In this document: in pieces, positions 55,998 to 64,000 of the stretch
Layout of the letters: each line of letters opens with the position of its first letter
Position numbering within the stretch: position 1 is the stretch's first letter
From: Emcibacter sp. SYSU 3D8
GTDB taxonomy: Bacteria; Pseudomonadota; Alphaproteobacteria; SMXS01
Direction of reading: 5' to 3'
DNA: 64,000 nt
NCBI RefSeq assembly: GCF_039655875.1
Contig: NZ_JBBYXK010000001.1
Coordinates: forward strand, 62,001-126,000
Made by a program: the position numbers and the translations under genes
The notes under the pieces: model-generated
Told to the model about the DNA's origin: nothing
The model's input: only the letters and a program-made list of their open reading frames with translations
The model's database searches: none

Positions 55998-57050
55998 TTG
56001 GCTGGCGCCCTGACGATCGCCCTTGACGCCATGGGCGGAGACCAAGCCCCGGGCGTCATTCTGGACGGCACTGAACTGGCGCGGGAACGGCATCCGGACC
56101 TGCGCTATGTTCTGTTCGGCGATGGCCCGCAGCTTGAGGCGGGCCTTGCCCAAAGGGCCCGTCTGAAGGATTGCTGCTCCATCGTCCATTCCGAATCCGT
56201 TGTGGATGGCGCCATGAAGCCCAGTCAGGCCCTGCGCAAGGGCCGGACGTCGAGCATGGGGCTTGCCATTCAGGCGGTCAGCGACGGAACCGCCAACGTA
56301 GCGCTGTCGGCCGGCAACACCGGCGCGCTGATGGCGCTCTCGAAGTTTATCCTGCGGACAATGCCCGGCATCGACCGGCCGGCATTGGTTACCTTGCTTC
56401 CCACGCGGCGCGGCGAAAGCGCCATGCTCGATCTCGGCGCCAATGTCGAGTGCTCGTCCGAGAATTTGGTGCAGTTCGCCGTCATGGGCGCCGCCTATGC
56501 GCGCGTTGTGCTGGGGCTCAGCCGTCCCAAGGTGGCGCTGCTCAACATCGGCACCGAAGATCTCAAGGGCAACGAGGAGGTCAAGCAGGCCGCCGAGGAA
56601 TTGCGCGCGGCCGACCTGATGTTCGAGTTCGTCGGCTTCGCCGAGGGCAACGATCTGGGGCAGGGCAGCGCCGATGTCTATGTTACGGATGGATTTACCG
56701 GTAATGTGGCACTGAAGACTATCGAAGGGACGTCCATGCTGATCGCCGATCTGTTCCGGCGGGCGTTCCGGAATTCGCCCATGTCTATGCTGGGCTATCT
56801 CATGGCCCGCGGCGCTCTCCGCACGCTGCGCGCCCATCTCGATCCCAATACGCATAACGGGGGCATGTTAGTGGGGCTGAACGGACTGGTGGTCAAAAGT
56901 CATGGCGGCGCCAATGCCGCCGGCATTGCGAGCGCGATTGCCGTGGCCAGGGATCTGGCGCAGGGCGACCTGAACGGCAAGATCGCCGGGGATATGGCTC
57001 ACTATGGCAGCCAGCGTCCCGCGGCGCCCGCACAGGTGGTGGCACCGTGA
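55998..57050 (+). CDS. plsX: Phosphate acyltransferase PlsX
   Basis: PlsX makes acyl-phosphate from acyl-ACP for the PlsY-dependent start of phospholipid synthesis. The 350-residue protein begins [18 protein letters not shown] and has [19 protein letters not shown] and [14 protein letters not shown]. The start is a TTG at 55998, with GGGGGA 8 bases before it; no in-frame ATG is near. Its stop overlaps the fabH GTG start. Confidence 0.95.
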   Translation: MAGALTIALDAMGGDQAPGVILDGTELARERHPDLRYVLFGDGPQLEAGLAQRARLKDCCSIVHSESVVDGAMKPSQALRKGRTSSMGLAIQAVSDGTANVALSAGNTGALMALSKFILRTMPGIDRPALVTLLPTRRGESAMLDLGANVECSSENLVQFAVMGAAYARVVLGLSRPKVALLNIGTEDLKGNEEVKQAAEELRAADLMFEFVGFAEGNDLGQGSADVYVTDGFTGNVALKTIEGTSMLIADLFRRAFRNSPMSMLGYLMARGALRTLRAHLDPNTHNGGMLVGLNGLVVKSHGGANAAGIASAIAVARDLAQGDLNGKIAGDMAHYGSQRPAAPAQVVAP

Positions 57051-58015
57051 GCGGCACCAGAAGCGTGATCGCCGGTGTCGGGTCCTACCTTCCCGAGCGC
57101 ATCGTCACCAATGCTCAGATGTCCGAATTCGTCGACACCAGCGATGACTGGATTGTCGAGCGCACCGGTATACGTCAGCGGCATATCGCCGCCGATGGCG
57201 AATATACGTCGGACCTTGCCATGGCGGCGGGCAGGCGTGCCATCGCGGACGCGGGTCTCGGCGTCGACGACATCGATCTGGTGATCGTCGCCACCGCCAC
57301 ACCCGACGAAACCTTCCCTGCGACCGCCGTCAAAGTGCAGGCCGGCCTGGGCATAACTCGCGGCGCGGCCTTCGACATCCAGGCGGTGTGCTCCGGCTTC
57401 GTTTACGGCTTGTCCATTGCCGACAATCTGATCCGCGGCGGCATGGCCAAGAACCTGCTGCTGATCGGCGCCGAGACCTTCTCGCGCATTCTCGACTGGG
57501 AAGACCGCACGACCTGCGTGCTGTTCGGCGACGGCGCCGGGGCGGTGGTGGTGAGCGGCGAGACGGGCGCGGGCGACCGCGGCATCATCGCCAGCAAGCT
57601 GCGCAGTGACGGCACCAAGCACGATCTTCTCTATGTCGATGGCGGCCCGTCCACGACCCAGACGACGGGCAAGGTGAGAATGCGTGGAAAAGATGTATTC
57701 AAACATGCTGTCAATAACTTGGCAGACATTGTTGAAGAGGTTTTCGAGGGAACTGATTTATCTCCTTCGGATATCGACTGGATCGTGCCTCATCAGGCCA
57801 ATCGCCGCATTCTGGATGCCACGGCCAGGAAGCTGGGCGTCTCGACGGACAAGGTGGTGATGACGGTACAGGACCAGGGCAATACCTCGGCCGCATCTGT
57901 TCCTCTGGCGCTCGATACTGCGGTCCGCGACGGCCGGATCAAACGCGGCGATCTGCTGTTGCTCGAGGCCATGGGGGGCGGATTCACCTGGGGGGCCAGT
58001 CTGGTTCGCTGGTAG
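57047..58015 (+). CDS. fabH: 3-oxoacyl-[ACP] synthase III FabH
   Basis: FabH starts fatty acid synthesis by condensing acetyl-CoA with malonyl-ACP. The 322-residue protein starts with [18 protein letters not shown]. It has the catalytic cysteine in [14 protein letters not shown], the histidine in [13 protein letters not shown] and the asparagine in [16 protein letters not shown]. The GTG start overlaps the plsX stop in GTGA. The next gene is ihfA after 126 bases. Confidence 0.96.
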   Translation: MSGTRSVIAGVGSYLPERIVTNAQMSEFVDTSDDWIVERTGIRQRHIAADGEYTSDLAMAAGRRAIADAGLGVDDIDLVIVATATPDETFPATAVKVQAGLGITRGAAFDIQAVCSGFVYGLSIADNLIRGGMAKNLLLIGAETFSRILDWEDRTTCVLFGDGAGAVVVSGETGAGDRGIIASKLRSDGTKHDLLYVDGGPSTTQTTGKVRMRGKDVFKHAVNNLADIVEEVFEGTDLSPSDIDWIVPHQANRRILDATARKLGVSTDKVVMTVQDQGNTSAASVPLALDTAVRDGRIKRGDLLLLEAMGGGFTWGASLVRW

Positions 58016-58079
58016 CCTGCTGCTTGCGGTTCGGTGACAATTAATCCGGCTTGTTAGTTGCCGGGAATTTCCTTTTATA

Positions 58080-58108
58080 TTGACTGGCTTAACGGCAATG
58101 CCTAACCT
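58080..58108 (+). promoter_or_regulatory. Candidate promoter of ihfA
   Basis: TTGACT (58080-58085) and TAACCT (58103-58108) are 17 bases apart. The predicted start point would fall inside the hairpin just downstream, so either this promoter or the hairpin may be misread. Confidence 0.35.
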
Positions 58109-58133
58109 ATTTCCCATCACTTCGGGGAATAGG
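58106..58133. promoter_or_regulatory. Hairpin over the ihfA ribosome binding site
   Basis: CCTATTTCCC (58106-58115) and GGGGAATAGG (58124-58133) form a 10-bp stem with one G-U pair and an 8-base loop. The 3' arm holds the AGG of the AGGTG that would serve as the ihfA Shine-Dalgarno sequence. It could limit translation on transcripts reading through from fabH, or be an IHF-type operator. Confidence 0.5.
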
Positions 58134-58141
58134 TGCAGGCA

Positions 58142-58447
58142 ATGAGCGGAAATACCGTAACGAGAGCGGATCTGAGCGAGGCCGTTTATCAGGAAGTAGG
58201 CCTGTCTCGCAATGAGTCGGCAGAGTTGGTCGAGAGGGTGCTGGACATCATCTCCGACAAGCTGGTCGAGGGCGAGAGCGTGAAGATTTCTTCGTTCGGC
58301 AGCTTCGTTGTACGCAAGAAGGGCGGCCGCACCGGACGCAACCCCAAGACCGGCGAAGAGGTGCCGATCGGACCACGCCGCGTGCTGGTGTTTCGGCCCA
58401 GCCAGGTCCTCAAGTCCATTGTCGCCAGCGCGACCCGTCCGTCGTAA
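58142..58447 (+). CDS. ihfA: Integration host factor subunit alpha
   Basis: IHF alpha forms a DNA-bending heterodimer. The 101-residue protein has [20 protein letters not shown], then [21 protein letters not shown] and [20 protein letters not shown] with the beta-arm proline context. The ATG at 58142 is preferred to the GTG three codons upstream. It lies between fabH and a MerR gene, a conserved alphaproteobacterial order. Confidence 0.95.
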   Translation: MSGNTVTRADLSEAVYQEVGLSRNESAELVERVLDIISDKLVEGESVKISSFGSFVVRKKGGRTGRNPKTGEEVPIGPRRVLVFRPSQVLKSIVASATRPS

Positions 58448-58458
58448 GCCGCTATTGA

Positions 58459-58923
58459 ATGGCATCGGACCAGGAAAATAGCGACGGGCGCAGCGCGCCG
58501 CGCAAGTCGCCGGACGCGTTCCGCACCATCAGCGAGGTGTCGGACGAGCTCACCGTCCCGCAGCACGTGTTGCGCTTCTGGGAAAGCAAGTTCACCCAGA
58601 TCCGTCCGTTGAAGCGCGGCGGCCGGCGCCGCTACTACCGTCCCGAAGATGTGCTGCTGCTGCGCGGCATTCGCCGGCTCCTGTACGAGGACGGCTATAC
58701 GATCAAGGGCGTGCAGAAGGTGCTGAAGGAGCGCGGTGTGCGCTCGGTGGCCAATGGCGGCCGGGAAGAGGGTGCCGTTCCGGCTGCATCGCCTGCGCCA
58801 GCGCCGTCGCTCGCCGCACCGCTCGATGCGGCCGAGATCGTTCGGGATGAAAATCAGGATGGCATCAATCTGCAGCGTCTGCTCGCCGAACTGGATGAAA
58901 TCCGGGGAATGCTGACTCGCTGA
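58459..58923 (+). CDS. MerR family transcriptional regulator
   Basis: The 154-residue protein has an N-terminal MerR winged helix ([20 protein letters not shown], then [21 protein letters not shown]) and a short C-terminal region with an Ala/Pro-rich linker and a coiled helix ([19 protein letters not shown]). There is no metal- or drug-binding cysteine pattern. It follows ihfA by 11 bases, the usual ihfA-merR pair, and its target is unknown. Confidence 0.9.
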   Translation: MASDQENSDGRSAPRKSPDAFRTISEVSDELTVPQHVLRFWESKFTQIRPLKRGGRRRYYRPEDVLLLRGIRRLLYEDGYTIKGVQKVLKERGVRSVANGGREEGAVPAASPAPAPSLAAPLDAAEIVRDENQDGINLQRLLAELDEIRGMLTR

Positions 58924-59018
58924 CTTTCATGCAACATTAGGGCTGGTATCCCGTCGCGGGCTGGCATTATAGTGCGCCCGCTTCGAACCGAGGGTATCGT
59001 CCTCGACGAGGCGTCTAA

Positions 59019-59095
59019 CGGAGTGTAGCGCAGCCTGGTAGCGCATCACACTGGGGGTGTGAGGGTCGTCGGTTCAAATCCGGCCACTCCGACCA
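59019..59095 (+). tRNA. tRNA-Pro (GGG)
   Basis: The 77-base gene folds as a cloverleaf: acceptor CGGAGTG pairs with CACTCCG (59085-59091), the D arm contains AGCGCAGCCTGGTAGCGC, the anticodon stem is TCACA/TGTGA with loop CTGGGGG, and the T arm is GTCGG-TTCAAAT-CCGGC. The anticodon GGG reads proline CCC and CCU. The CCA end is encoded (59093-59095). Confidence 0.97.
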
Positions 59096-59100
59096 GTTCA

Positions 59101-59125
59101 CGGGGCCGGCCTTGCGCCGGCCCCG
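59101..59125 (+). terminator. Hairpin after tRNA-Pro
   Basis: CGGGGCCGGC (59101-59110) pairs perfectly with GCCGGCCCCG (59116-59125) around CTTGC. There is no U tract, so it may be a tRNA 3' processing or termination structure. It lies just upstream of ctaA. Confidence 0.55.
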
Positions 59126-59146
59126 GTTCACTTCGAGGCCCCCGAA

Positions 59147-60160
59147 ATGACCGCAGCCAGCAGCCCGACCCTCCAGGACCGCACCCGCATCATCCGCTGG
59201 CTCATCGCCGTCGCCGCCCTGATCGTCATCATGGTGCTGCTGGGCGGTGTGACGCGGCTCACCGAATCCGGGTTGTCGATCGTCGAATGGCGTCCGGTTA
59301 CCGGCACCTTGCCGCCGCTGTCGGACAGCGCCTGGCAGGCCGAATTCGACAAGTACAAGACCTCGCCCGAGTTCCAGAAGAAGAACAGCGACTTCACCGT
59401 TGCCGACTTCAAGACAATTTTCTGGTTCGAGTATCTGCACCGTCTGCTCGGCCGCCTGATCGGTCTGGCGTTCGCCGTACCGTTCTTCTGGATGCTGTGG
59501 CGTGGCCAGATTCCAGGGCCACTGAAGCCACGGCTCTGGCTGTTGCTGGGGCTCGGTGGGCTGCAAGGCTTCATGGGCTGGTACATGGTGGCGAGCGGGC
59601 TGGTCGACCGGCCCGATGTCAGCCAGTACCGGCTCGCCGCCCATCTGGGCATTGCCTTCGGAATCTACGGGTACATGGTCTGGCTGATATTCGGCCTGCT
59701 CAGGCCGGCGCCTGGGCGTCTGGCGCCGTTCTGCGGTGTGCTCACCGGACTGATTTTTCTGCAGATCCTGGCGGGCGCGTTCGTGGCGGGCATCGATGCC
59801 GGCTTCATCTACAACACCTGGCCGGCCATGGATAACGGCCGGTTCATCCCGGCCGGCATATGGACCGATCCGCCGTTGTGGCCCGGCATGTTCGAGGATC
59901 ACCGCATCGTCCAGTTCAACCACCGCATGCTGGCATACCTGATCACGCTGCTGGTGGGTGTTTGGTGGTGGTTCAATCGGGAGAAGGGAGCACCGGCACA
60001 TCTGCTGGCTCTGGCGACGCTGTTTCAGGTCGTCGCCGGCATCGTCACCGTACTCGTTCTGCCCTATGTGCCGGCGTGGCTCGCCGTGTTTCACCAGGCC
60101 GGCGGGCTCGCTTTGCTGACGGCGTCCTTGTACGCCCTGCACCGGGTGAGGAAACCATGA
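59147..60160 (+). CDS. ctaA: Heme A synthase CtaA
   Basis: CtaA (Cox15) oxidises heme O to heme A for cytochrome oxidase. The 337-residue protein has eight hydrophobic helices and the motifs VLLGGVTRLTESGLSIVEWRP, shown in part as LGGVTRLTESGLSIVEW, and FEYLHRLLGRLIGLAF with a heme histidine. DHRIVQFNHRMLAYL and FHQAGGLALLTASLYALH give the others. Its end overlaps the cutA start in ATGA. It lies directly after tRNA-Pro. Confidence 0.95.
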   Translation: MTAASSPTLQDRTRIIRWLIAVAALIVIMVLLGGVTRLTESGLSIVEWRPVTGTLPPLSDSAWQAEFDKYKTSPEFQKKNSDFTVADFKTIFWFEYLHRLLGRLIGLAFAVPFFWMLWRGQIPGPLKPRLWLLLGLGGLQGFMGWYMVASGLVDRPDVSQYRLAAHLGIAFGIYGYMVWLIFGLLRPAPGRLAPFCGVLTGLIFLQILAGAFVAGIDAGFIYNTWPAMDNGRFIPAGIWTDPPLWPGMFEDHRIVQFNHRMLAYLITLLVGVWWWFNREKGAPAHLLALATLFQVVAGIVTVLVLPYVPAWLAVFHQAGGLALLTASLYALHRVRKP

Positions 60161-60489
60161 GTGGATATGTCACGGTCTACATGACGGCGTCATCGGCCGC
60201 CGAGGCCGACCGTATCGCGTCAGCGCTGGTCGAGGACCGGCTCGTCGCCTGCGTCAACATCCTGGGCGAGGTCCAATCGGTGTACCGCTGGGAGGGCGCT
60301 GTCCGGCACGATACCGAGGTGGCGCTGGTCGCCAAGACCCGGGCCTCACTGTTTGATGCGCTTACGGCAAGGGTACGGGCGTTGCACGCCTACGAGGTGC
60401 CATGCATCGTTTCCTGGCCCATCGATGCGGGAAATCCGGCCTATTTGTCGTGGATCGAGGCGGAAACGGCCGGCACGCCCGGAAAATAG
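60157..60489 (+). CDS. cutA: Divalent-cation tolerance protein CutA
   Basis: CutA is a trimeric ferredoxin-fold protein linked to copper tolerance, exact role unsettled. The 110-residue protein has VEDRLVACVNILGEVQSVYR, the core KTRASLFDALTARVRALHAYE and VPCIVSWPIDAGNPAYLSWI. The ATG at 60157 overlaps the ctaA stop, so heme A synthase and CutA are coexpressed, perhaps because both concern copper oxidase function. Confidence 0.94.
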   Translation: MSGYVTVYMTASSAAEADRIASALVEDRLVACVNILGEVQSVYRWEGAVRHDTEVALVAKTRASLFDALTARVRALHAYEVPCIVSWPIDAGNPAYLSWIEAETAGTPGK

Positions 60490-60564
60490 CGCCCGAATGT
60501 GTGGTAGTTAAATACCATATTTTTAAGGTGTTGTTTTAACAGGTGAAAATTGAATGCTATCCTG

Positions 60565-60592
60565 TTGACTTGTGTTTGTAAATCGCCATACT
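60565..60592 (+). promoter_or_regulatory. Candidate promoter of rplM-rpsI
   Basis: TTGACT (60565-60570) is followed after 16 bases by CATACT (60587-60592), in a locally AT-rich stretch after cutA. The L13 start codon is 52 bases further on. Confidence 0.6.
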
Positions 60593-60644
60593 TCGCCGCC
60601 GACGATCCAGGGGCGCGTGAAGCCCCTTATTCAAGGACCGACCG

Positions 60645-61109
60645 ATGAAAACCTATTCCGCCAAACCCTCCGAGGTCGAGGCAAAGTGGCTGGTAATCGA
60701 CGCCGAAGGCGTCGTGCTGGGCCGTCTCGCTTCCGAGGTCGCGAAGATCATTCGCGGCAAGCACAAGCCGACCTATACCCCGCATATCGATTGCGGCGAT
60801 CACGTCGTGATCATCAATGCCGAGAAGGTTCACCTGACGGGCCGCAAGCGCGAGAACAAGGTGTATTACTGGCATACCGGCCATCCGGGCGGCATCAAGA
60901 GCCGTACCGCCGCCAAGATTCTGGACGGCGCCCATCCGGAACGCGTCATCGAGAAGGCCGTCGAGCGCATGGTGCCGCGTGGTCCGCTCGGCCGCGACCA
61001 GATGCGCAAGCTGCGCGTCTATGCCGGCGCCGAGCACCCGCACGAAGCGCAGCAGCCGGCGGTGTTCGATTTCGCCAGCCGCAATCCTAAGAACAAGAGG
61101 AACGCGTAA
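60645..61109 (+). CDS. rplM: 50S ribosomal protein L13
   Basis: The 154-residue protein begins [20 protein letters not shown] and has the core [40 protein letters not shown] and [13 protein letters not shown]. All residues are those of bacterial L13, including the conserved end [12 protein letters not shown]. Its TAA overlaps the rpsI ATG by one base. The two ribosomal genes form one operon closed by a terminator. Confidence 0.98.
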   Translation: MKTYSAKPSEVEAKWLVIDAEGVVLGRLASEVAKIIRGKHKPTYTPHIDCGDHVVIINAEKVHLTGRKRENKVYYWHTGHPGGIKSRTAAKILDGAHPERVIEKAVERMVPRGPLGRDQMRKLRVYAGAEHPHEAQQPAVFDFASRNPKNKRNA

Positions 61110-61585
61110 TGTCCGATACCATCACCGATCTGAAGGATCTGGGCGCCGCCACCTCGCAGGAGACCGCGGCTCCGAAGTACGAGCAGGAAATCGACGCCCA
61201 GGGCCGTTCCTATGCGACCGGCAAGCGCAAGAACGCCATTGCCCGCGTCTGGCTGAAGCCGGGTTCAGGCAAGGTTACCGTCAATGGCCGTGACCAGGAC
61301 ACCTACTTCGCCCGTCCGGTGCTGCGCATGATCCTGCGCCAGCCCTTCGAGGTCGCCGACCGCAACAATCAGTACGACGTGGTTGCCACGGTCGTCGGCG
61401 GCGGCTTGTCGGGTCAGGCCGGCGCGGTGCGGCACGGTATTTCCAAGGCGCTGACGCTCTATGAACCCACGCTGCGCAAGCCGCTGAAGGACGGCGGCTT
61501 CCTCACCCGTGACTCGCGCGTCGTCGAACGCAAGAAGTACGGCAAGGCCAAGGCCCGCCGTAGCTTCCAGTTCTCCAAGCGCTAG
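61109..61585 (+). CDS. rpsI: 30S ribosomal protein S9
   Basis: The 158-residue protein has a 30-residue N-terminal extension, then the S9 core [20 protein letters not shown] and [21 protein letters not shown]. The end [22 protein letters not shown] is the tRNA-contacting tail, in two parts. The N-terminal extension is common in Alphaproteobacteria. It starts in the rplM stop and is followed by a terminator. Confidence 0.98.
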   Translation: MSDTITDLKDLGAATSQETAAPKYEQEIDAQGRSYATGKRKNAIARVWLKPGSGKVTVNGRDQDTYFARPVLRMILRQPFEVADRNNQYDVVATVVGGGLSGQAGAVRHGISKALTLYEPTLRKPLKDGGFLTRDSRVVERKKYGKAKARRSFQFSKR

Positions 61586-61607
61586 GCGCAAGGCCAATCT
61601 GGAATTG

Positions 61608-61640
61608 GGGCCTTCCGCGCTGGCGGGAGGCCCTTTTTCT
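61608..61640 (+). terminator. Rho-independent terminator after rpsI
   Basis: GGGCCTTCCGC (61608-61618) pairs with GCGGGAGGCCC (61623-61633), with one G-U pair and the loop GCTG, followed by TTTTTCTTT. It closes the rplM-rpsI operon. Confidence 0.93.
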
Positions 61641-61715
61641 TTGTGTTACAGTGATGCGCTTGATTGGGCCGATCGAGGCTCCTAGGGTTCGCGCATTCCA
61701 GGCAGGGACGGACCG

Positions 61716-62840
61716 ATGACGACACAGACCATCAGAGCAGCAATTCTCGGCGCCAGTGGTTATACCGGCGCCGAACTGGTGCGGCTTCTCAGCCAGCACC
61801 CCAACGTGGAAATCGTCGTGTTGACCGCCGACCGCCGCGCCGGTGAAAAGCTGGAGACGGTGTTCCCCCAATTCGGTTCCCTGGACTTGCCTGACCTGAT
61901 GAGTATCGAGCAGGTGGAATGGGCCGGCGTCGAGGTGGACGTTGTGTTCTGCTGCCTGCCGCACGGCACCACCCAGGACGTGATCCGGGGCCTCATGCAC
62001 AAGACCGGCCACACGCTGATCGACGAACTGGTGATCGAGACCCGCCAGGATTACGTCGCCGAGATATCGAAGCCGGTGAAGGTTATCGACCTGTCGGCCG
62101 ATTTCAGGCTGGAGAACGTCGATACCTATGCCGAATGGTATGGCCACGAGCATCTTGCGCCGTCGTTGCAGAAGGTGGCCGTCTATGGCCTGACCGAACT
62201 GGCGCGGGAGCAGATCAGGGCGGCGGACCTCGTCGCGTGCCCGGGTTGCTACCCGACCAGTTCGATCCTGCCGCTGGCGCCGCTGCTGGCCGCACGCCAG
62301 ATCGAGCCCGGCGACATCGTCATTGACGCCAAGTCCGGCGCGACCGGCGCCGGCAGGTCGCCCAAGGAAGGGACGTTGTTCACCGAAGTCTCGACCGGGA
62401 TCCACGCCTATGGCGTCGCCAATCATCGTCATGGCCCGGAGATCGAGCAGGAATTGTCCAAGGCGGCAGGCGAGGATCTGGTCGTGGCCTTCACGCCGCA
62501 CCTCGTTCCCATGAACCGCGGCATCCTCGCGACCATCTATGTGAAGATGATGGACGGCGTCACCGCCGAGGACCTGCACGACACGTTGTCGGCGGGCTAC
62601 GAAAGCGAGCCCTTCATACGCGTGCTCCCCTTCGGCCAGGTGCCGGCGTCACGCCATGTGCTGGGCTCCAACCATGCCCTGATCGGCGTGGTTGCGGACC
62701 GCCGTTCCGGCCGGGCGATCATCGTCTCGACCATCGACAATCTGGTAAAGGGCGCCTCGGGACAGGCGGTGCAGAACATGAACGTGATGTTCGGCCTGGC
62801 CGAGTCGACCGGACTTGGCCAGCAGCCCATGTTCCCCTGA
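61716..62840 (+). CDS. argC: N-acetyl-gamma-glutamyl-phosphate reductase ArgC
   Basis: ArgC reduces N-acetyl-glutamyl phosphate in arginine synthesis. The 374-residue protein starts RAAILGASGYTGAELVRLLS. It has the active-site cysteine in VACPGCYPTSSILPLAPLL and the AKSGATGAGRSPKEGTLF and HRHGPEIEQELSKAAG motifs. The start ATG at 61716 fits the family. Its stop overlaps the gamma carbonic anhydrase start in TGATGG. Confidence 0.95.
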   Translation: MTTQTIRAAILGASGYTGAELVRLLSQHPNVEIVVLTADRRAGEKLETVFPQFGSLDLPDLMSIEQVEWAGVEVDVVFCCLPHGTTQDVIRGLMHKTGHTLIDELVIETRQDYVAEISKPVKVIDLSADFRLENVDTYAEWYGHEHLAPSLQKVAVYGLTELAREQIRAADLVACPGCYPTSSILPLAPLLAARQIEPGDIVIDAKSGATGAGRSPKEGTLFTEVSTGIHAYGVANHRHGPEIEQELSKAAGEDLVVAFTPHLVPMNRGILATIYVKMMDGVTAEDLHDTLSAGYESEPFIRVLPFGQVPASRHVLGSNHALIGVVADRRSGRAIIVSTIDNLVKGASGQAVQNMNVMFGLAESTGLGQQPMFP

Positions 62841-63358
62841 TGGCCGGCCAGATCATTCCCTATCTGGGCATCGTGCCCCGGATCGATCCGACGGTCTTCG
62901 TCGCCGACGGCGCACGTATTGTAGGCGACGTCGAGATCGGCGCCGACTGCACGATATGGTTCAATTGCGTCATGCGCGGCGACGTCCACCGCATTCGCAT
63001 GGGGCATTCATCGAACCTGCAGGACAGCTCGGTTGTGCATGTGACCGAAGGACGGTACGGCACGACGATCGGCAATTTCGTGCTGATCGGCCACATGTGC
63101 CTGCTGCATGGCTGCACGATCGAGGATGGCGTCCTGGTCGGCATGGGCAGCACGATCATGGACAATGTGGTGGTCGAGGAGGGCGCCATGATCGGCGCCG
63201 GCTCCCTGGTCACGCCCAACAAGCGCGTGCCGAAAGGCCAGCTGTGGGCGGGCCGTCCCGCTACCTATATGCGGGACCTTAAACCCGAGGAAATCGCTCA
63301 CCACCGCAAGTTGACGCTGGGCTATGTCCAGCGCGGCAAAGAATATATGGGCCGCTGA
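62840..63358 (+). CDS. Gamma carbonic anhydrase family protein
   Basis: The 172-residue protein is a left-handed beta-helix of hexapeptide repeats. The zinc-binding histidines appear in VMRGDVHRIRMGHSSNLQD, then NFVLIGHMCLLHGCTIEDG. This is the pattern of the YrdA/CaiE-like gamma class, whose activity as carbonic anhydrase varies. It overlaps argC by one base and lies 5 bases before murI, so it is cotranscribed with both. Confidence 0.9.
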   Translation: MAGQIIPYLGIVPRIDPTVFVADGARIVGDVEIGADCTIWFNCVMRGDVHRIRMGHSSNLQDSSVVHVTEGRYGTTIGNFVLIGHMCLLHGCTIEDGVLVGMGSTIMDNVVVEEGAMIGAGSLVTPNKRVPKGQLWAGRPATYMRDLKPEEIAHHRKLTLGYVQRGKEYMGR

Positions 63359-63363
63359 TCCGC

Positions 63364-64000
63364 ATGATCGGTGTTTTCGATTCCGGCTCCGGCGGCCTCA
63401 CGGTGCTTAAAGCGCTGGTCGAGGCGCTGCCGGACGAATCGTTCCTTTATCTCGGCGATCATGCTCGCGCACCCTATGGCGAACGGGACAATGCGGACAT
63501 CGTCGCGTACACCACCGAGGCGGTGGATTTTCTCATGCGCTCGGGCTGCCGGCTTGTGGTCATCGCCTGCAATACGGCGGCGTCAGTGGCGCTGCGCACC
63601 ATCCAGCAGAACTGGCTGCCGGCGCATTATCCCCGGAACCGCGTGCTCGGCGTTCTCGTGCCCATGGTCGAGGCCCTGGCCGGCGTGCCATGGCATCGGG
63701 AGGAACCGCACGAGGACGACGTGCTGCGGTATGCCCGCGTCGTATTGTTCGGCACGACCAAGACCATCGAAAGCCGTGCGTACCTGGAAGAAGTGAACAA
63801 GCGCGCGCCCGGCTGCGCCATTGTCCAGCAGGCGTGCCCCAATCTGGCCGGGATGATCGAGGAAGGCGCGCCTGAGCGCGTTTTGCTGGACGTTATCGAG
63901 ACGTGGGTCGCCGCGGCGCTGGATGGCCACAGGGGATTCGCGCCCGATGCGGCGGTGCTCGGCTGCACGCACTATCCGCTGGTTCGCCACCTGTTCGCCC
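63364..64000 (+). CDS. murI: Glutamate racemase MurI (3' end cut off by the window)
   Basis: MurI makes D-glutamate for peptidoglycan. The visible 212 residues begin IGVFDSGSGGLTVLKALVEA. They show the first catalytic cysteine in VIACNTAASVALRTI and the second in AAVLGCTHYPLVRHL, so both active-site cysteines are present. The reading frame is open to the window end. It starts 5 bases after the gamma carbonic anhydrase stop. Confidence 0.96.
   Translation, partial: MIGVFDSGSGGLTVLKALVEALPDESFLYLGDHARAPYGERDNADIVAYTTEAVDFLMRSGCRLVVIACNTAASVALRTIQQNWLPAHYPRNRVLGVLVPMVEALAGVPWHREEPHEDDVLRYARVVLFGTTKTIESRAYLEEVNKRAPGCAIVQQACPNLAGMIEEGAPERVLLDVIETWVAAALDGHRGFAPDAAVLGCTHYPLVRHLFA

Overview
This is a gene-dense, high-G+C chromosomal segment of an alphaproteobacterium. 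The signs are the one-step 5-aminolevulinate synthase HemA, the RibB protein with a decayed second domain, the order folK-rpoZ-rsh-pdxJ-acpS-lepB-rnc-era-recO-parC, the order bamE-cytochrome bc1 chaperone-DUF177-rpmF-plsX-fabH-ihfA-merR, and a membrane H+-pyrophosphatase. A Rhodospirillales-like lineage is plausible, but the genus cannot be named from the sequence alone. No transposase, integrase, phage gene, CRISPR array or rRNA was seen. There is one tRNA gene (Pro, GGG).

Layout. 1-4129: glycolate oxidase glcDEF, with glcD cut by the window edge. 4210-5757: a long GST-fold protein and a GNAT acetyltransferase. 5754-8705 (minus strand): a sulfur cluster of an ArsR-type regulator with the two-cysteine spacing of persulfide sensors, a SulP anion transporter and two YeeE/YedE half-transporters, with a palindrome over the regulator's start. 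8839-13336: dapA, smpB, a glycine-zipper lipoprotein, a second GNAT, a molybdopterin oxidoreductase, a family-5 uracil-DNA glycosylase and a NYN-domain protein. 13495-23269: a long block of core genes for folate, (p)ppGpp, pyridoxal phosphate, acyl carrier protein, secretion, RNA processing and topoisomerase IV. 23266-28041: a small periplasmic protein, bpt, hemB, and a LysR regulator divergent from a CoA-acylating aldehyde dehydrogenase.

28239-33566 holds one giant secreted protein of about 1,775 residues. It is built from about 19 alternating Q-element and N-element modules and has no recognised domain. 34083-39216 carries the distal part of valine catabolism (isobutyryl-CoA dehydrogenase, 3-hydroxyisobutyryl-CoA hydrolase, 3-hydroxyisobutyrate dehydrogenase) followed by half of the methionine salvage pathway (mtnB-mtnD-mtnC). 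39270-48387 holds a secreted hypothetical protein, hemA, rpiB, glyA, nrdR and the riboflavin operon ribD-ribE-ribBX-ribH-nusB-thiL.

A quorum-sensing island (48564-51423) sits between thiL and hppA. It contains a decayed LuxR-like paralogue, an intact LuxR, a strong terminator, an 8-copy 13-bp tandem repeat, a palindromic lux-box-like site, a LuxI synthase and a 61-residue protein coupled to luxI. The rest (51673-64000) is housekeeping: H+-pyrophosphatase, BamE, lipid initiation genes, IHF alpha, heme A synthase, CutA, ribosomal proteins L13/S9, argC, a gamma carbonic anhydrase and a murI cut by the window end.

The parts most worth following up are the giant repeat protein, the quorum-sensing island with its decayed receptor and tandem repeat, and the persulfide-sensor/SulP/YeeE cluster.
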